Origin: FEN-1073 sp050010135
GTDB lineage: Bacteria; Chloroflexota; Anaerolineae; Anaerolineales; RBG-16-64-43
Direction: 5' to 3'
Assembly (NCBI GenBank): GCA_050010135.1
Contig: JBEKLP010000027.1
Coordinates: 1 to 33,151 of the forward strand
DNA length: 33,151 bases
The notes below the pieces were generated by a model. It was not told where the DNA came from, searched no databases, and saw only the letters and a list, made by a program, of their open reading frames with translations. Both the position numbers and the translations under genes were made by a program. This document shows, in pieces, positions 31,827-33,151 of this stretch (position 1 is the stretch's first letter; each line of letters begins with the position of its first letter).

Positions 31827-33151
31827 GATTTGGAGGTCTCCGCCCGCCACCGCTCGAACTCCTTGCCGGCGCGTTCGGCAAACAACCGGCTGCGTTCCAG
31901 CTTTCCCATCTTCCTTTTCGGAAGGGGCGGCAGCAGACCAAAGTTGGCCTTCATCGGCTGGAAATGCTTCTCCTCGGCCGTCGCAATATAGTTGCAGAGC
32001 GCACCCAGCATCGTGCCTTCCGGGGGAGCCAGTGCTTCTTTCCCCTGTAAAACGCGCGCGGCATTCCAGCCGGCCAGCAAACCCGTGGCGATGTTTCCGA
32101 CGTATCCTTCTACTCCGGTGAGTTGCCCAGCAAAGAAAAGATCCTTGCGACCGCGAAATTGCATCGTGGGCAGAAGCAGCCGCGGCGCGTTGAGGAAAGT
32201 GTTGCGGTGCATTTGCCCGTAGCGGACGAACTCGGCGTTTTCCAATCCCGGGATCATTTGGAATACCCGCCGCTGTTCAACTTCCAGTAAATTCGTTTGA
32301 AACCCGACCAGATTGTACAAGGTTTGGGCGGTGTTCTCCCGCCGAAGCTGCACCACGGCGTAAGGCCGTTTCCCGGTGCGCGGGTCGCTGAGCCCCACCG
32401 CGCGCATCGGCCCGTACGCGAGTGTCTCCATCCCGCGTTCGGCCAGCACTTCCACCGGCAGACAGCCTTCGAAGAACCGTTCCGCGCCGGCGCGCACCCC
32501 GCGGCGAACGTCCTCCTCAAATGCTTTTAGTGGAATCCGTTCTGCGCGCACCAGTTCCTCCACCAGCCGGTGATATTCCGCTTCGCCCAGAGGACAATTG
32601 AGATAATCCTCGGAAAGGCTGTTGCGCGAATCACTGAAGACCGCCGAGCGATCGACGGACTCCGCTGCTACGATCGGCGCGATGGCGTCGTAAAAATACA
32701 GGTGGTCCATGCCGGTGAGCCTGCCGATCGGAGCGGAAAGCGCAGGGGATGTGAGCGGGCCGGTTGCGACGATCGTCGGTCCGGAAGGAATCTCCGCTGC
32801 TTCCTCCCTCCGCACTTCGATGCGCGGATGCGATTCGATCCTTTGGGTGACGGATCGCGCAAACGCTTTGCGGTCCACCGCCAGCGCCGTCCCGGCGGGA
32901 ACCGCATGTTCCAGTGCGCATGCGATGAGAAGCGATCCCATCCCTTCCAATTCGCTCTTTAATAACCCGCCCGCGCGATCCGGCAGCAGCGAGCCGAGCG
33001 AATTGGAGCACACCAGCTCCGCCAGATCGCCGGTGCGGTGTGCGCCGGTTGTTTTCGAGGGACGCATCTCGATCAGAAGGACTCGAATGCCGCGCTCGGC
33101 CGCTTGCCAGACCGCTTCGCTGCCTGCCAGACCGCCGCCCAAAACGACCAA
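31823..33151 (-). CDS. trmFO: TrmFO, folate/FAD-dependent tRNA(m5U54) methyltransferase, 5' end cut
   Basis: At least 442 aa. It methylates U54 in the T-loop of tRNAs using methylenetetrahydrofolate and FADH2. Seen: FAD Rossmann motif 'VVLGGGLAGSEAVWQAAERG' at the truncated start, 'HRTGDLAELVCSNSLGS', 'GPLTSPALS', 'QLRRENTAQTLYNLVGFQT' and the C-terminal 'FAGQLTGVEGYVGNIATGLL'. The first codon in view (TTG at 33149-33151) is more likely an internal Leu; only a few N-terminal residues should be missing. It is first in an apparent trmFO / M28 peptidase / GT87-like run, with a 4-nt overlap to the peptidase gene. Confidence 0.96.
   Translation of the reverse strand: MVVLGGGLAGSEAVWQAAERGIRVLLIEMRPSKTTGAHRTGDLAELVCSNSLGSLLPDRAGGLLKSELEGMGSLLIACALEHAVPAGTALAVDRKAFARSVTQRIESHPRIEVRREEAAEIPSGPTIVATGPLTSPALSAPIGRLTGMDHLYFYDAIAPIVAAESVDRSAVFSDSRNSLSEDYLNCPLGEAEYHRLVEELVRAERIPLKAFEEDVRRGVRAGAERFFEGCLPVEVLAERGMETLAYGPMRAVGLSDPRTGKRPYAVVQLRRENTAQTLYNLVGFQTNLLEVEQRRVFQMIPGLENAEFVRYGQMHRNTFLNAPRLLLPTMQFRGRKDLFFAGQLTGVEGYVGNIATGLLAGWNAARVLQGKEALAPPEGTMLGALCNYIATAEEKHFQPMKANFGLLPPLPKRKMGKLERSRLFAERAGKEFERWRAETSKS

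Overview
The window looks like a chromosomal segment of a GC-rich (high-50s % GC by eye), Gram-positive-like bacterium, most plausibly a Chloroflexota (Anaerolineae-type) lineage. This taxonomic guess is an inference. It rests on the rpsB-tsf / pyrH-frr-uppS-cdsA block, a T-box riboswitch ahead of leuS, the folate-dependent TrmFO enzyme, a short EF-Ts, and several small membrane proteins of Chloroflexota character. No phage, transposase or CRISPR array is visible. Nearly all genes are housekeeping genes, so the interest lies in how they are built and controlled.

Layout. 1-305: 5' part of an ECF sigma factor gene (minus). 489-1700: a four-S1-domain RNA-binding protein (minus), divergent from a cobalt/magnesium-chelatase gene (1827-3877, plus). 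The chelatase gene is split into two frames exactly at an A9 run containing the heptamer A-AAA-AAG, as in programmed -1 frameshifting of chlD genes. 4062-6325: a translationally coupled pair, a membrane S49 protease and a DUF4350-like protein. 6415-11492 (minus): the translation, nucleotide, undecaprenyl and phospholipid cluster rpsB-tsf, then pyrH-frr-uppS-cdsA. rpsB has a multi-hairpin leader, and the UMP kinase carries an extra N-terminal zinc ribbon. 11472-15684 (minus): a hypothetical protein with a possibly frameshifted tail, priA, a MEMO-family gene and a small one-TM protein. 15763-22826 (plus): a YceD-like protein with a long Lys/Ala-rich tail, an RpoD-type sigma factor, metG, a GT-C-like membrane protein, ribonuclease D, and a decayed fragment of an MBL/beta-CASP ribonuclease. 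22926-23970 (plus): a small channel-like membrane protein, tRNA-Ser(CGA) and an anchored hypothetical protein. 24166-29715 (minus): a GAF-GAF histidine kinase, leuS with an H1-like N-terminal extension, a leucine T-box with specifier CUC, a palindromic MITE-like element lodged between the T-box and leuS, and two tRNA-Ala genes with their own promoters. 29760-33151 (minus): trmFO (cut by the window edge), an M28 lipoprotein peptidase and a GT87-like membrane protein.

How the genes fit together. Most serve translation and RNA metabolism: S2, EF-Ts, RRF, MetRS, LeuRS, TrmFO, three tRNAs, RNase D and an S1 protein. A second group makes envelope precursors (UppS, CdsA, two GT-C-like proteins). The chelatase points to cobalamin or another tetrapyrrole; no large CobN/ChlH subunit lies in the window. 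Promoters with good -35/-10 boxes are readable for the S1 gene, rpsB, the small TM gene, the yceD-like gene and both tRNA-Ala genes. Several other genes have only a TATAAT box 8-18 nt before the start codon, suggesting very short or absent leaders.
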